The notes beneath the pieces were generated by a model. It had not been told where the DNA came from. It saw only the letters and a program-made list of their open reading frames with translations, and did no database searches. A DNA stretch of 64,000 nucleotides from Sphaerisporangium sp. (GTDB lineage: Bacteria > Actinomycetota > Actinomycetes > Streptosporangiales > Streptosporangiaceae), in NCBI GenBank assembly GCA_025964675.1, contig JAOPYI010000030.1:1-64000 (forward strand), read 5' to 3'. Below are positions 62,894 through 64,000 of this stretch, in pieces (position 1 is the first letter of the stretch; each line of letters starts with the position of its first letter). The position numbers and the translations under genes were made by a program.

Positions 62894-64000
62894 CTAGCTG
62901 ATACGGAGCCAGACGGCAGTGTCGGAGGGAAGTTCGTTCCCCTCCAGCGCCCCGCTGGCGAGCAGCACGCTGTCGTGAGGCGGGAGCTGCACCGGATGGG
63001 TGTTGAAGTTGACCACGCAGGCCAGGCCGGAGTCCCGGGCGAAGGCCAGTACGCCGTCCTCGGAGTCGAGCCAGCGCAGCGAGCCGTCGCCGAGCTCGGT
63101 CCGCCGGATCCGCAGCGCGGTCCGGTAGAGGCACAGCATGGAGTTCGAGTCCGTGGCCTGCGACTCGGCCGTCAGGCTCTTCCAGAAGGCGGGCTGGGGC
63201 AGCCAGGGTTCCCCGGTGCTGTAGCCGAAGGGGGGCTCCTGGCCCGACCACGGCAGCGGCACCCGGCAGCCGTCCCGGCCGGGAACGGTCTGCTTCGACC
63301 GGGTCCATATCGGGTCCTGGCGCAGCTCGTCCGGGATGTCGTCGACCTCGGGCAGCCCGAGCTCCTCGCCCTGGTAGACGTAGACGGTGCCGGGCAGGGA
63401 CATCGCCAGCAGAGCCGCGGCCCTGGCCCTGCGCTCGCCGAGCACGAGGTCCGACGGCGCGCCGTCCCTGCGCTCGGCATGGTCGAAGGACGTCACCGCC
63501 CTGCCGTACTTCGACACGGGGCGCGGTACGTCGTGGTTGGACAGCACCCAGGTCGGCGGGGCGCTGATCGGCACGTGCGTGGCCAGCGTCATATCGATCG
63601 ACGCGCGCAGCTCGTCGGCCTCCCACGGGCGTGCCATGAAGTCGAAGTTGAACGCGGTGTGCATCTCGTCGGGACGCAGGTAGAGCGCGAAACGCTCCTG
63701 GTCTGGGAGCCAGACCTCGCCGATGAGGATGCGCTCGCCGTACTCGTCGGCGATCTGCCGCCAGCCCCGGTAGATCTCGTGCACGGCGTCGTGGTCGGTG
63801 TAGGACTCCTCGACGCTGTCGAAGTCCTTGATCAGCACGGCCGCGGAGTCGATGCGGATGCCGTCCACACCGCGGTCGAACCAGAACCTCAGCACGTCCT
63901 CGAACTCCGCGATGACCTCCGGATTGCTCCAGTTGAAGTCGGGCTGCTCGGGGGCGAACAGGTGGAGGTACCACTGGCCGTCGGGGACCCGGGTCCAGGC
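62894..64000 (-). CDS. Glycoside hydrolase family 13 alpha-glucosidase, C-terminal part (5' end outside window)
   Basis: The minus-strand frame is open from the right edge and stops at TAG (62894-62896). The visible 368 residues contain GH13 motifs: G-V-D-G-I-R-I-D-S-A with the nucleophile Asp, I-G-E-V-W with the acid/base Glu, and V-L-S-N-H-D-V-P-R with the third Asp. The Q-W-Y-L-H-L-F-A-P-E-Q-P-D-F-N-W stretch fits oligo-1,6-glucosidase/alpha-glucosidase-type enzymes. It lacks a visible secretion signal because the N-terminus is missing. The LacI regulator at 45491 is too far away to assign as its controller. Confidence 0.9.
   Translation of the reverse strand, partial: AWTRVPDGQWYLHLFAPEQPDFNWSNPEVIAEFEDVLRFWFDRGVDGIRIDSAAVLIKDFDSVEESYTDHDAVHEIYRGWRQIADEYGERILIGEVWLPDQERFALYLRPDEMHTAFNFDFMARPWEADELRASIDMTLATHVPISAPPTWVLSNHDVPRPVSKYGRAVTSFDHAERRDGAPSDLVLGERRARAAALLAMSLPGTVYVYQGEELGLPEVDDIPDELRQDPIWTRSKQTVPGRDGCRVPLPWSGQEPPFGYSTGEPWLPQPAFWKSLTAESQATDSNSMLCLYRTALRIRRTELGDGSLRWLDSEDGVLAFARDSGLACVVNFNTHPVQLPPHDSVLLASGALEGNELPSDTAVWLRIS

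Noticed and set aside
1-64000. CRISPR arrays, insertion sequences, prophage genes, integrases and attachment sites
   Set aside because: I found no regularly spaced repeats, transposase or integrase motifs, and tRNA-Asn is followed by a terminator and not by an integrase gene.

Overview
The window is high-GC DNA with GTG starts, tightly overlapping genes and mycothiol genes (mshA, mshB), which together indicate an actinomycete. A housekeeping run of ppdK, dgt, dnaG and a primary-type sigma factor, next to NRPS and sulfonate genes, fits a soil actinomycete of the Streptosporangiales or a near relative. That placement is inference only; no 16S rRNA gene is present. I see no CRISPR array, insertion sequence, prophage or origin.

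Layout. (1) 1-16 kb is a catabolic and uptake region. It holds the end of an IclR regulator, a short leader ORF with a hairpin, an FbpB/FbpC-like ABC ATPase and permease, and a SnoaL-like protein. A methyltransferase remnant follows, then a minus-strand set (solute-binding lipoprotein, aldehyde dehydrogenase, ThDP decarboxylase-type enzyme) and a plus-strand set (M24 peptidase-like, ornithine cyclodeaminase-like, MmgE/PrpD, SDR, DUF1275, TauE/SafE). (2) 17.5-25 kb is an organosulfur operon headed by a 20-codon peptide ending in Leu-Cys-Gln. It encodes SsuA/C/B-like importer subunits, a DszB-like sulfinate desulfinase with its catalytic Cys/His/Arg pattern, two flavin-dependent monooxygenases and a cysteine-free binding-protein-fold protein without a signal peptide. 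(3) 25-47.5 kb is mostly chromosomal core: PHP protein, class IV aminotransferase, hydroxyacid dehydrogenase, ppdK with two DasR-like palindromes, dgt, a degenerate LytM/M23 lipoprotein, dnaG, sigma factor, tRNA-Asn, nitric oxide synthase, enoyl-CoA hydratase, cold-shock protein, STAS protein, galK, D-cysteine desulfhydrase/ACC deaminase-like, patatin, LacI regulator and mshB. (4) 47.6-61.5 kb is a compact NRPS locus: discrete carrier protein, C-A-T-C-A-T NRPS, C-A-T NRPS and acyl-AMP ligase on the minus strand, and a freestanding condensation-domain protein translationally coupled to a tyrosine phosphatase on the plus strand. (5) 61.5-64 kb holds mshA and the 3' part of a GH13 alpha-glucosidase.

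How the genes work together. The sulfur operon would import an organosulfonate, oxidise it with FMNH2-dependent monooxygenases and remove sulfite from a sulfinate, with expression probably tied to cysteine supply through the leader peptide. In the NRPS locus two adenylation domains carry glycine-type codes and a third carries an acidic pocket expected for a basic amino acid. No thioesterase is present. A plausible product is an acyl-Gly-Gly-(basic residue) compound released or modified by the freestanding condensation protein. mshB and mshA flank this locus on either side.
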